Assembly: GCF_003003265.1 (NCBI RefSeq)
Contig: NZ_PVTL01000003.1
Span: 1 to 64,000, forward strand
DNA from: Glaciihabitans tibetensis
GTDB taxonomy: Bacteria; Actinomycetota; Actinomycetes; Actinomycetales; Microbacteriaceae
Direction of reading: 5' to 3'
Length of the DNA: 64,000 bases
This document shows positions 42,267 to 50,281 of the stretch, piece after piece (positions within the stretch are counted from its first letter, which is position 1; each line of letters begins with the position of its first letter). The notes under the pieces were generated by a model. It did not search any database, had not been told where the DNA came from, and saw only the letters and a list, made by a program, of their open reading frames with translations. The translations under genes were made by a program, and so were the position numbers.

Positions 42267-42662
42267 ATGGCGCGACAACGGCGGGACCCGACAGCTCTGG
42301 AAACGGCGATCCAGCAGGCCCGCGACGGGGTGATGTCAGAAGACATTCTGATGCTCATCCTCGCGGGCAGCACCGTGATTGTGCCGAGCGGCCGCGAACC
42401 CCTCAACAGTGTGACCGAAGTTCGCCCGGTGCTCATCCCGAACCCGACGGGGCTGCGCCTTGCCGTCTTCACGCACGCGGACTTCGTCGGGGGCATACCG
42501 CGCAGCTCGCGCTACCAGGTCGACATGGAGGTTTCGGTTTTGCTCCAGTTGATCCCCGCGGATACCGGCATCACCGTGAACCCGCGCAGTATGACCACCA
42601 GCCTCGATATGGCCCCCGGGGCGGTGCAGGCTCTGCGCGAACTCTTCGCCGGCGCGTCATAG
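42267..42662 (+). CDS. SseB-family protein
   Basis: 131 residues from ATG 42267 with GAGAGG upstream. ALETAIQQARDGVMSEDILMLILAGSTVIVPSG begins the SseB N-terminal domain, continued by LNSVTEVRPVLIPNPTGLRLAVFTH and ITVNPRSMTTSLDMAPGAVQ. SseB-domain proteins are small, soluble and of unknown function in actinobacteria. Convergent with the hydrolase gene; a short dyad ACGGT-GTAG-ACCGT at 42674-42687 lies between. Confidence 0.82.
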   Translation: MARQRRDPTALETAIQQARDGVMSEDILMLILAGSTVIVPSGREPLNSVTEVRPVLIPNPTGLRLAVFTHADFVGGIPRSSRYQVDMEVSVLLQLIPADTGITVNPRSMTTSLDMAPGAVQALRELFAGAS

Positions 42663-42710
42663 GCCCCGTGTAGACGGTGTAGACCGTGCAGTCGGAATAG
42701 GCGGCCCCGA

Positions 42711-43616
42711 TCATTTGGGCGCGAACATCTCGCGGGCGTGCCGCACCACCGCTTCGGGCGAGTCGTCGGCAACGAAGTGCGCCGCACCTTCCTCAAACAC
42801 CACCGCGAGGTCGTCGGCGTGGCCTTCGTATCCGCCGGCCATCTCTCGACGCAACCCGCGGTCGGCGAGTCCATAGACCAGCCGCGTGCGGGCGGTGAGG
42901 TGTCGGTCGCGGTAGTGGCCCGACATAATTCGTGCCGCCTCCGGAAGGATGAACTTTCGGTACAGTGCCGAGCCCGCCCGGGCATGGGCCGGGTCGCGCA
43001 ACGGGGTGAGGAAGATATCGATGTCCCTCTCGGTGAAGGCCTGTGGGCTGGCCTGGAATCCACGCAGCAGGTACCGGGCGAGCCGTTGTTGGCCCCGTCC
43101 GAGCAGGCGCGGCCCGAGCCCTGGAGCGGCGACCACGGGCTGGAACCACAAAAATCTCAAGAGCGGGATGTACTTTGGGCTGAACCGAACCCAGGGGTGC
43201 GGTGTGGCGAGGCACAGAATTCCGTCCACGAGGTCGGGCCGTTCGAGACCGAGCCGGAACGCGAGCAGCGCAGACCAGTCGTGCGCGATGATGCGCACCC
43301 GTGTCAGCTGCAACGCATCGATCAACGCGAGCAGGTCGGCGAACAGCTGGTCGCTGTCGTAGCCCGTCGGCGGCGCGTCGGTCCAGCCCGCTCCTCGAAG
43401 GTCGGGGCAGATCACCCGAAAGTCGCTGGCGAGGGCGGGCATCACGTCGCGCCATTCCCACCAGTGTTCGGGAAACCCGTGCAGCAGCAGCAGAGGTTCG
43501 CCGCTGCCGGCCTCGGCGACGTGCATGCGCAGCCCGGGGAGGTCGATATAACGATGCTCGACGCCGTCGAGGTGAGGGATCGCAGCGTCGACTGTGGTGT
43601 GCGATGTCTCTTTCAT
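42711..43616 (-). CDS. Alpha/beta hydrolase, epoxide-hydrolase-like
   Basis: 301 residues. LLLLHGFPEHWWEW is the oxyanion HGxP region, RIIAHDWSALLAF carries the nucleophile as Asp in H-D-W, typical of epoxide hydrolases and haloalkane dehalogenases rather than Ser esterases, and EGAAHFVADDSPE holds the catalytic His. VICPDLRGAGWTDAP is the next conserved strand. Divergent from a TetR gene, which probably represses it from the dyads at 43628-43664. Confidence 0.9.
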   Translation of the reverse strand: MKETSHTTVDAAIPHLDGVEHRYIDLPGLRMHVAEAGSGEPLLLLHGFPEHWWEWRDVMPALASDFRVICPDLRGAGWTDAPPTGYDSDQLFADLLALIDALQLTRVRIIAHDWSALLAFRLGLERPDLVDGILCLATPHPWVRFSPKYIPLLRFLWFQPVVAAPGLGPRLLGRGQQRLARYLLRGFQASPQAFTERDIDIFLTPLRDPAHARAGSALYRKFILPEAARIMSGHYRDRHLTARTRLVYGLADRGLRREMAGGYEGHADDLAVVFEEGAAHFVADDSPEAVVRHAREMFAPK

Positions 43617-43627
43617 GACGGCAGGTT

Positions 43628-43664
43628 ACTACGTTCGTAGTGTCGTGTCACTATGTTTATAGTG
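43628..43664. promoter_or_regulatory. Two dyads in the hydrolase/TetR divergent promoter
   Basis: ACTACGTTCGTAGT (43628-43641) and CACTATGTTTATAGTG (43649-43664) are perfect inverted repeats sharing the pattern (C)ACTAnG...CnTAGTG. They fill the 53 bp between the divergent starts; the second contains TATAGT, 6 bases from the TetR ATG, so the TetR message may be leaderless. A TetR dimer bound here would repress both genes. Confidence 0.75.
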
Positions 43665-43669
43665 AGAAC

Positions 43670-44215
43670 ATGGCATCCACCAAAATTCGCGCACTCGACG
43701 CGGGGATCGAACTCGTCGGAACCGAGGGCCTTCGCGCGCTGACGCACGTTCGCGTCGACGATCGGGCTGCACTCCCGCGGGGATCGACGTCGAACTGGTT
43801 CCGCACCCGCGATGCCCTGTTTTCGGGAGTGATCGACCACATCGTCGACCGGGAGATGGCCGCGGTCACGGCCCGAGCCCCCGTCACGGCCGCCGAGCTG
43901 GTCGAGCAGCTCGCGGCCCTGGTCGAGTTCACCACCGGCGAAAACCGCACCCTGACCACCGCGCGGCTCGCGCTGTTCATGGAGGCCAGTCACAACCCAA
44001 CCCTGCGCCAGTCCGTCGCCGCGGGTCGGGCCGCCATGGAAGCGTCGATGCATGCGGTGCTGCAACGCCTCGGCGTGGGGGAGTCTCACCGCGTCGCCGC
44101 CGCGGCAGCAATCATGGCCTGTGCGGAAGGTCAGATCCTGCACCGGATTGCGCGGGGCGACACAAGCGACCCCCGCCCGACGTTCGACGTGGTCGTGCGC
44201 GGGGCGCTTGGGTGA
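43670..44215 (+). CDS. TetR-family transcriptional regulator
   Basis: 181 residues from ATG 43670. The N-terminal helix-turn-helix is short: KIRALDAGIELVGTEGLRALTHVRVDDRAALPRGSTSNWFRTRDALFSGVIDHI follows the TetR pattern with the recognition helix RGSTSNWFRTR. The C-terminal domain would bind the inducer and dimerise. It should control itself and the epoxide-hydrolase-like gene. The ATG is preceded by no ribosome site but by a -10-like TATAGT. Confidence 0.88.
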   Translation: MASTKIRALDAGIELVGTEGLRALTHVRVDDRAALPRGSTSNWFRTRDALFSGVIDHIVDREMAAVTARAPVTAAELVEQLAALVEFTTGENRTLTTARLALFMEASHNPTLRQSVAAGRAAMEASMHAVLQRLGVGESHRVAAAAAIMACAEGQILHRIARGDTSDPRPTFDVVVRGALG

Positions 44216-44357
44216 GGTGGTGCGCGTTGACGATCGCCACTGGGACGCCGATGTGCTTGCGCGAAAGGGCATACTAAAATTGTGACAATCTCAAAAAGTG
44301 CCCGCTCCACGCGCTCAACATCGATTCTGTCCTGATTGTTCCAAGGAAGGCACGACG

Positions 44358-44750
44358 TTGGATTTTGATAGATATCCGCCAAACCATGGCTCGGCGCGCG
44401 GATCCATCATCCGATACTCGAGCATCGCGGCGGCGGTGGAAGACTACGGCGCATCGGTCGACCGCATCGGGCCCGAATGCGGCGCCACGATGCACCTGCG
44501 CATCGACGGCAACGCGTCATCGTTCGAAGACCGCTCGTTGCCTGTGTCCGCATTGGCGCTGCGTTACAACGTTTACACGCTTAATCCTGATGCGCCGGGT
44601 GGGCTGCCCGACGGCTGGTCGCTTGAGTTGTCAAGGGTTGCTCCCGCGTTCGGACGTGACGGCGGAGCAATCCAGGTGAAGTTCATCGACGACATTGACA
44701 AAGAGGTTTCCGTTTCAGATGCTCGCGATCTCGGATTGGTGATTCGATGA
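44358..44750 (+). CDS. TNT-domain (NAD+ glycohydrolase toxin-like) orphan module, probably degenerate
   Basis: 130 residues from TTG 44358, chosen because AAGGAAGG lies 7 bases before it; an alternative GTG at 44298 lacks a ribosome site. The fold of the M. tuberculosis CpnT toxin domain is recognisable: YPPNHGSARG start, DRIG (R36), FEDRSLPVSAL (R59), then VAPAFGRDGGAIQV (Q106). Spacing of R36, R59 and residue 71 equals that of R757, R780 and H792 in CpnT, from memory, but residue 71 is Asn (RYNVY) and the Tyr765 position is Thr44, so activity may be lost. No N-terminal secretion part exists. Its stop overlaps the next start (ATGA). Confidence 0.7.
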   Translation: MDFDRYPPNHGSARGSIIRYSSIAAAVEDYGASVDRIGPECGATMHLRIDGNASSFEDRSLPVSALALRYNVYTLNPDAPGGLPDGWSLELSRVAPAFGRDGGAIQVKFIDDIDKEVSVSDARDLGLVIR

Positions 44751-45283
44751 CTCTCCGCGACGTAGCAACGCGCATCGTGGAATGGGCTGCGCCCCTCAAG
44801 CTTGCGTTCGGCCTCGACGACACGGGCACCTATGCGCACATCTTCACTCCCGGTGGCGAGACGAACTGGTTTCTTCGAACAAACAACGGTGAGTTTTTTG
44901 TGGGAACGAGAAACCGAGCATCGGAAGAGTTCTTCGACATCGCGACGCTGACGGAAGACGACATGGAAAAATATCTCGTGAGCGCCGTCAGCCCATCGGT
45001 TCGCGCCGAACAACTCCCCGAGGTTCCACGCCTCGCACCCCACGTCCGGCTCGAGGAAATCACTCCTGGGTTCACGCTGGTGCCCGTAGACGATGGGAGT
45101 CCTCATGGCATCCTTTTGGAAAACGGGCAATATCGTGCGCGATTCTCCTCATTCAAAACAGCCATGCACGCGGTCAGGTTCAGCCAGTATGCAAACGCAA
45201 CGGTCGAAGAGATCAAGGCTTCGTACGCCGACGAGTTTGGCAAGCCGATCTTCACAGTCGACGTCACCCAGGTATCTGCCTGA
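44747..45283 (+). CDS. Imm61/IFT-like immunity protein, paralogue 1
   Basis: 178 residues, starting inside the stop of the TNT-like gene. It aligns by eye with the next two genes over its whole length: IVEWAAPLKLA, GGETNWFLRTNNGEFFVGTRN, RASEEFFDIA, EKYLV, then GFTLVPVDDGSPHGILLENGQYRARF, VRFSQYAN, and DEFGKPIFTVDV. The pattern resembles immunity proteins (Imm61/IFT-like) found next to TNT toxins in actinobacteria; that is from memory. As the gene directly coupled to the toxin-like module it is the most likely cognate antitoxin, acting by direct binding in the cytoplasm. Confidence 0.65.
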   Translation: MTLRDVATRIVEWAAPLKLAFGLDDTGTYAHIFTPGGETNWFLRTNNGEFFVGTRNRASEEFFDIATLTEDDMEKYLVSAVSPSVRAEQLPEVPRLAPHVRLEEITPGFTLVPVDDGSPHGILLENGQYRARFSSFKTAMHAVRFSQYANATVEEIKASYADEFGKPIFTVDVTQVSA

Positions 45284-45289
45284 GCCCGG

Positions 45290-45814
45290 ATGAGTGTCGC
45301 GGAGATGGGCATGAGGCTCGCGGAGTGGGCGCGGCCAATTGGCCTGGCCCCCCGGGTGGTTTCCGACGACGAGGTCGTTCTGATGGACGGCGGCGGGGAG
45401 TTGCGTTGGTATGTGCGGAACAGTTCGGGACGCATCACTGTTGGAACAGCGCAGCGATCGGCTACAGAGCGTCTAAGGATGGCGACGGAAGATGTGCTCG
45501 ACGCTGAGCGGTATCTGACGGTCACCTTCGGACGTTCGACGAGACAGGTGCTATTCCCGAAGGTGCACTTGCTTCGTTTGCCGTGGGAATCCGAGGGCGT
45601 CGCGAAGGGATTTGCAGTTGTCCCATCGGATGATGGCGACCTCCCTGCAGTGGTGTTGGAACTCGGAATTGAGCGTGCCCGCTTCAGTAATATTCTGGTC
45701 CCATACGAGGCAGTGCCTTTTACTATCTATGCCAACACCTCGATCACCGATCTGCGCGAGTCGATGCTGGACAGATTCGGGAAGCCTGCTCTAGCTGCGT
45801 ATGTCGATCCCTAA
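45290..45814 (+). CDS. Imm61/IFT-like immunity protein, paralogue 2
   Basis: 174 residues, 6 bp after paralogue 1. Shared positions: GMRLAEWARPIGLAP, GGGELRWYVRNSSGRITVGTA, AERYLTVTFG, GFAVVPSDDGDLPAVVLE, IERARFSN, FTIYANTSITDL and DRFGKPALAAYVD. It keeps the small N-terminal helix and the FGKP ending but is diverged (roughly a third identical by eye). It probably protects against a related toxin of another strain or another locus, or is an expanded copy. Confidence 0.62.
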   Translation: MSVAEMGMRLAEWARPIGLAPRVVSDDEVVLMDGGGELRWYVRNSSGRITVGTAQRSATERLRMATEDVLDAERYLTVTFGRSTRQVLFPKVHLLRLPWESEGVAKGFAVVPSDDGDLPAVVLELGIERARFSNILVPYEAVPFTIYANTSITDLRESMLDRFGKPALAAYVDP

Positions 45815-45989
45815 GTCACATGATCCGGCCGACATTCATCGCCAGACTCTAGCAAAGGGGGCACATCCACATGGCGAAGCCACTGGCGTCCACACCGAGT
45901 GAGCGATCCTCGTCGCGGTAACGTTCGTTTCTTGACGTACTCGGACACCCGCTCTCTACTGTTATTACCAAGCGAAAGTCGGATCCTCG

Positions 45990-46496
45990 GTGAGCCCTGA
46001 AAAGACAAATGACCAACGCCTGATGGAAATGGGCGCGCGCGTCGCCGACTGGCTCGAACCGCTCGGTTACAGCAGTTCTGAGTCCAGCTCGGGCGGTTGT
46101 GTGGTGGCGAATCTGGGTGGCGAGACACGGTTTTACGTCCGAGAGGGTGCAGACGATTACGTTGTGACCAGCGCGACTCGCTCGGGGTCCGAGGAGTTTG
46201 AGGTGGCCTGCAGAACGATCGAGGATAGCGAGAAGTTTCTCGTTGCGCAGTTTGGTGGCGCGTTGCGGTACCAGGTCAGACGCGACGCCCCGCCCTTCGA
46301 TGTGCCGTGGCGGCCGAGCGAGTTCGCTGTGGGGTTCACACTTCGCGCTAACGAGAAGGGACAGGGTGTCCTCGAAGAGAACGGGTTGTACTGGGCAACA
46401 TTCCCCATCTTCGAGTCATCACCCGGTGCCGTCGGTTTCTCGCACTACGCGCATGTGTCTGTCGACCATCTCATGAACATGTTTATGACGAGCTAG
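45990..46496 (+). CDS. Imm61/IFT-like immunity protein, paralogue 3
   Basis: 168 residues from GTG 45990. Shared positions: MGARVADWLEPLGYS, GGETRFYVREGADDYVVTSATRS, EEFEVACRTIEDSEKFLVAQFGG, GFTLRANEKGQGVLEENGLYWATF, VGFSHYAHVSVDHL. The C-terminal FGKP segment is absent. A 175-bp spacer precedes it with TTGACG (45932-45937) and a -10-like TACTGT (45957-45962), so it may have its own promoter. Convergent with the succinate dehydrogenase operon across a strong hairpin. Confidence 0.62.
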   Translation: MSPEKTNDQRLMEMGARVADWLEPLGYSSSESSSGGCVVANLGGETRFYVREGADDYVVTSATRSGSEEFEVACRTIEDSEKFLVAQFGGALRYQVRRDAPPFDVPWRPSEFAVGFTLRANEKGQGVLEENGLYWATFPIFESSPGAVGFSHYAHVSVDHLMNMFMTS

Positions 46497-46537
46497 GAAC
46501 GCCCTGAGCCCTGCTCATGCACAATCATTAACGGACG

Positions 46538-46571
46538 AGGTGGATGTCGCGTCGCCACGACATCCACCTCA
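46538..46571. terminator. 13-bp perfect hairpin between convergent genes
   Basis: GAGGTGGATGTCG (46538-46550) pairs with CGACATCCACCTC (46559-46571) around an 8-base loop. It lies between the third immunity-like gene and sdhB, whose 3' ends face each other. T tracts are weak on both sides, so it is a probable bidirectional terminator of moderate strength. Confidence 0.75.
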
Positions 46572-46607
46572 TAAAGCACTGCGGCACAAAGAAGTGCGCC
46601 GGCCGCT

Positions 46608-47363
46608 CTACGCCTTGCCGCGCAGGATTGCGGCCTTGACCTCGGAGATAGCCTTGGTGACCTCGATGCCGCGGGGGCACGCCTCGGAGCAGTTGAAGGT
46701 CGTGCGGCAACGCCAGACGCCCTCTTTGTCGTTGAGGATGTCGAGGCGAACCTTGGCGTCCTCGTCGCGGGAGTCGAAGATGAAGCGGTGCGCGTTGACG
46801 ATGGCGGCCGGGCCGAAGTACTGGCCGTCGGTCCAGAAGACTGGGCAGCTCGAGGTGCATGCGGCGCAGAGGATGCACTTGGTGGTGTCATCGAAACGCT
46901 CGCGCTGCGTGACCGACTGAATGCGCTCCTTCTCGGGATTCGAGGAAGCGATGAGGAAAGGCTGGATCTGGCGGTAGGACTCGAAGAAGGGCTCCATGTC
47001 GACGATGAGGTCCTTCTCCAGCGGAAGGCCCTTGATGGCCTCCACGTAGATCGGCTTCGTGGTGTCGAGGTCCTTGATCAGGGTCTTGCAGGCCAGACGG
47101 TTTTTGCCGTTGATGCGCATCGCGTCCGAGCCGCAGATGCCGTGGGCGCAGCTGCGGCGGAACGTCAGCGAGCCGTCCTGCTCCCACTTGATCTTGTGCA
47201 GCGCATCGAGGACACGGTCGGTGGGGTAGACCTCAACATCGAAGTCCTGCCAGCGCGGCTCATCATCGACGTCCGGGTCGAAGCGGCGGATGATCAGCGT
47301 CGCTGTGAAGGTGGGGATGACCTCCGGGGCGCTGGGGTTGTTTTCGAGGACCGCAGTGCTCAT
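46608..47363 (-). CDS. sdhB: Succinate dehydrogenase iron-sulfur subunit
   Basis: 251 residues. Cysteine clusters for all three iron-sulfur centres are visible: the [2Fe-2S] set in SCAHGICGSDAMRINGKNRLAC, the [4Fe-4S] set in KCILCAACTSSCPVFW, and the third centre in CSEACPRGIE. It passes electrons from the flavoprotein to quinone in complex II. Its ATG overlaps the sdhA stop by one base. Last gene of the operon. Confidence 0.97.
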   Translation of the reverse strand: MSTAVLENNPSAPEVIPTFTATLIIRRFDPDVDDEPRWQDFDVEVYPTDRVLDALHKIKWEQDGSLTFRRSCAHGICGSDAMRINGKNRLACKTLIKDLDTTKPIYVEAIKGLPLEKDLIVDMEPFFESYRQIQPFLIASSNPEKERIQSVTQRERFDDTTKCILCAACTSSCPVFWTDGQYFGPAAIVNAHRFIFDSRDEDAKVRLDILNDKEGVWRCRTTFNCSEACPRGIEVTKAISEVKAAILRGKA

Positions 47364-49246
47364 TAGTACTTCCTCTCCATCGGCTGGTAGCGGGTGATCA
47401 CTACGGGCTTGGTGCTGAGTTTGATGTGGTCGACTGCATCGGCTGACCCGGCGTCACCCGAGAGGTACGCCATCGTGTGAACCAGGTAGTTCTCGTCGTC
47501 GCGGAGCGGGAAGTCCTCCCGGAAGTGGCCGCCTCGGCTCTCCTTGCGGGAGCGCGCGGAGTACACCACAACCTCGGCGAGGTCGAGCAAAAAGCCGAGC
47601 TCGACGGCCTCGAGCAGGTCGGTGTTGAACCGCTTGCCCTTGTCCTGCACCGCGATGTTTTTGTACCGCTCGCGAAGATTTTCGATGACCTCGGTGACTT
47701 CGGTCAGGGTTTCCTCGGTGCGGAACACCTGGGCATTGCTGTCCATCGACTCCTGCAGCTCCTTGCGGAGAACGGCGATGCGCTCGGTGCCGGTGGAGTT
47801 GCGCAGCATTTGCAGCAGAGCGCGGATGTCGGCAGCGGGGTCGTTGGGCAGCGGCACAAAGGGCGCGGTCTTGACATACTCGACCGCGTTTTTGCCGGCC
47901 CGCTTGCCGAACACGTTGATGTCGAGCAGCGAGTTGGTGCCGAGGCGGTTCGAGCCGTGCACACTGACGCAGGCGCACTCGCCAGCGGCGTAGAGGCCGG
48001 GAACGACGGTGGTGTTGTCGCGCAGCACCTCGGCGGCGACGTTGGTGGGGATGCCGCCCATGGCGTAGTGCGCCGTGGGAAGTACAGGAACGGGTTCGGT
48101 GTAGGGCTCCACACCGAGGTAGGTGCGGGCGAACTCGGTGATGTCCGGCAGCTTCGCGTCGATGACGGCCGGCTCGAGGTGCGTGATGTCGAGGAAGACG
48201 TAGTCCTTGTTCGGTCCACCGCCGCGTCCCTCACGGATCTCCGTGGCCATACACCGGGCGATGATGTCGCGCGGAGCGAGGTCCTTGATAGTGGGCGCGT
48301 AGCGCTCCATAAAGCGCTCGCCCTCGCTGTTGCGCAGAATCGCGCCCTCGCCACGGGCGGCTTCAGACAGGAGGATGCCGAGGCCGGCGAGCCCGGTCGG
48401 GTGGAACTGGAAGAACTCCATGTCCTCCAACGGCAGGCCCTTGCGCCAGATGATGCCGACGCCGTCACCGGTGAGGGTGTGCGCGTTGGAGGTGGTCTTG
48501 TAGATCTTGCCGAAGCCGCCGGTGGCAAAGATGATCGCTTTGCCCTGGAAGACGTGGAGTTCACCGGTCGACAGGGCGTAGGCGACAACGCCACTGGGCT
48601 GGTCGATGAAGCCGCCCTTGCCGTCATCCACCGAGGTCATCACCAGGTCGAGCACGTAGTACTCATTGAAGAAGTTGATGCCGAGCTTGACGCAGTTTTG
48701 GTACAGCGTCTGCAAAATCATGTGGCCGGTGCGGTCCGCTGCGTAACAGGCGCGGCGCACCGGGGTCTTGCCATGGTCGGCGGTGTGGCCGCCGAAGCGA
48801 CGCTGGTCGATCTTGCCGTCCGGCGTGCGGTTGAAGGGCAGGCCCATGTTCTCGAGGTCGAAGACCGCGTCGATCGCCTCTTTTGCGAGGATCTCGGCCG
48901 CGTCCTGGTCAACGAGGTAGTCGCCACCCTTGATGGTGTCGAAGGTGTGCCACTCCCAGTTGTCTTCTTCGACGTTCGCCAGCGCTGCGGCCATACCGCC
49001 CTGCGCGGCACCGGTGTGGGAGCGGGTCGGGTAGAGCTTGGAGATCACCGCGGTGTTCGCGTGCGGGCCAGCCTCGATCGCTGCGCGCATTCCGGCGCCG
49101 CCAGCGCCGACGATGACAATGTCGTGCTGGTGATAATGCACACCGTCGACGATCGCGCCGTCTTCGTACTGGGTCTGGGCGGGCAGGTGCTGGCCGGGGA
49201 GCCCAAAACTAGGCGTGTCGAAGCCCGGAACGCCAGAAACCGTCAC
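47363..49246 (-). CDS. sdhA: Succinate dehydrogenase flavoprotein subunit
   Basis: 627 residues from GTG 49246, which overlaps the sdhD stop; the longer frame to 49498 would run into sdh[20 protein letters not shown] is the FAD dinucleotide fold, and [18 protein letters not shown] carries the His that binds FAD covalently. [29 protein letters not shown] and [21 protein letters not shown] are conserved active-site and capping segments. It oxidises succinate to fumarate at the inner face of the membrane. Confidence 0.97.
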   Translation of the reverse strand: MTVSGVPGFDTPSFGLPGQHLPAQTQYEDGAIVDGVHYHQHDIVIVGAGGAGMRAAIEAGPHANTAVISKLYPTRSHTGAAQGGMAAALANVEEDNWEWHTFDTIKGGDYLVDQDAAEILAKEAIDAVFDLENMGLPFNRTPDGKIDQRRFGGHTADHGKTPVRRACYAADRTGHMILQTLYQNCVKLGINFFNEYYVLDLVMTSVDDGKGGFIDQPSGVVAYALSTGELHVFQGKAIIFATGGFGKIYKTTSNAHTLTGDGVGIIWRKGLPLEDMEFFQFHPTGLAGLGILLSEAARGEGAILRNSEGERFMERYAPTIKDLAPRDIIARCMATEIREGRGGGPNKDYVFLDITHLEPAVIDAKLPDITEFARTYLGVEPYTEPVPVLPTAHYAMGGIPTNVAAEVLRDNTTVVPGLYAAGECACVSVHGSNRLGTNSLLDINVFGKRAGKNAVEYVKTAPFVPLPNDPAADIRALLQMLRNSTGTERIAVLRKELQESMDSNAQVFRTEETLTEVTEVIENLRERYKNIAVQDKGKRFNTDLLEAVELGFLLDLAEVVVYSARSRKESRGGHFREDFPLRDDENYLVHTMAYLSGDAGSADAVDHIKLSTKPVVITRYQPMERKY

Positions 49247-49701
49247 TAGTTCGCACCGCAGAAGCTCGGAAGCAGGCTTACATCCTCGATGGAAGGACAG
49301 GGGTCGAGCGTATAAATCACAAGGGTTCCAAGCACGAGAAGGATGGCGGTAGAAGCGAAGATCGCACCGAGCAGTATTTTGCGTACCCGGGGGTTGGTGG
49401 CGTAGTCGTTCACGAGGGTGCGCATGCCGTTGGACCCATGGATGAGGGCAAGCCAGAGCAGCGCCGTGTCCCAGACAACCCAGAACGGGTCGGCCCACTT
49501 ACCCGCGACGAAGGCGAAATCGATCGCGCTGACGCCGTCACCGGCGACCAGGTTCACGAAAAGGTGGCCGAAGATGAGAATGATAAGGATCACACCGCTG
49601 ACGCGCATGTAGATCCAGCCCCATTTTTCCCAGTTGATGCCGCGGCCGCTCTTGCGAGCTGCGTTCGCGGAGCGCGGTGCGGGGACGGTTTCTGCGGTCA
49701 T
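49246..49701 (-). CDS. sdhD: Succinate dehydrogenase membrane anchor subunit D
   Basis: 151 residues from ATG 49701. Three membrane segments ([17 protein letters not shown], then [18 protein letters not shown], then [17 protein letters not shown]); HLFVN and LIHGSNG each carry a His suited to heme or quinone binding. With sdhC it anchors the catalytic subunits in the membrane. The start lies 2 bp after the sdhC stop. Confidence 0.92.
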   Translation of the reverse strand: MTAETVPAPRSANAARKSGRGINWEKWGWIYMRVSGVILIILIFGHLFVNLVAGDGVSAIDFAFVAGKWADPFWVVWDTALLWLALIHGSNGMRTLVNDYATNPRVRKILLGAIFASTAILLVLGTLVIYTLDPCPSIEDVSLLPSFCGAN

Positions 49702-49703
49702 CG

Positions 49704-50138
49704 TCAGCCTCCGAAGACGTGCATCAGGTGGCGCGGCGCAAAACCGATGATGGTGATGACCCACAGCGCGATCACGACGTAGAACATGGCCCGCTGGTGC
49801 CGGGTGCCGAAGCTCCAGAAGTCGATGAGGATGATGCGGATGCCGTTGAACGCGTGGAACACGATGGCGATCACGAGGAACAGCTCACCGATGCCCATCA
49901 CGGGCGTCTTGTACATGCTGATGACGGCGTTATAAGCCTCGGGGCTGACCCGTACGAGCGCCGTGTCGAGGATGTGCACCAGCAGGAAGAAGTAGATTGC
50001 CGTGCCCGTGATGCGGTGCAGAACCCACGACCACATTCCCTCCTGACCGCGATACAGGGTTCCCGCAGGGCGCCGGGGAGACTTGATTGTGGGTTTGGCG
50101 GGGGGCATCGCCAGGGTACCCGCCGACTTCTCTGGCAC
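49704..50138 (-). CDS. sdhC: Succinate dehydrogenase cytochrome b556 subunit
   Basis: 144 residues from GTG 50138, preferred because AGGAGGG lies 6 bases before it; TTG 50144 is an alternative start. GTLYRGQEGMWSWVLHRITGTAIYFFLLVHIL is the hallmark sdhC opening, with heme-ligand His residues in LHRITG and VHIL, and AIVFHAFNGIRIILID gives the second. Three membrane segments. First gene of the operon sdhC-D-A-B. An ACGAATA/TATTCGT dyad lies upstream at 50223-50260. Confidence 0.94.
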   Translation of the reverse strand: MPEKSAGTLAMPPAKPTIKSPRRPAGTLYRGQEGMWSWVLHRITGTAIYFFLLVHILDTALVRVSPEAYNAVISMYKTPVMGIGELFLVIAIVFHAFNGIRIILIDFWSFGTRHQRAMFYVVIALWVITIIGFAPRHLMHVFGG

Positions 50139-50281
50139 GAGCAACCCTCCTTGCGGATGATCGGGACCGCGTCACGGCGGCCGACTGACGTTCTCTTCGC
50201 TTGCACCTACCAGTCTATGCAGACGAATAGTTCCGCGCTTGCAAGGAGACCCTTATTCGTGAGAACGATTTTTGACGCGGC

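Noticed and set aside
40505..42496. Minus-strand open frame of 663 codons opposite ptsI
   Set aside because: ptsI is unmistakable from its His and Cys active sites; the antisense frame is Arg/Gly/His-rich and has no domain.
47477..49249. Plus-strand open frame of 590 codons opposite sdhA
   Set aside because: sdhA has complete FAD motifs and operon context; the opposite frame has no recognisable domain and biased composition.
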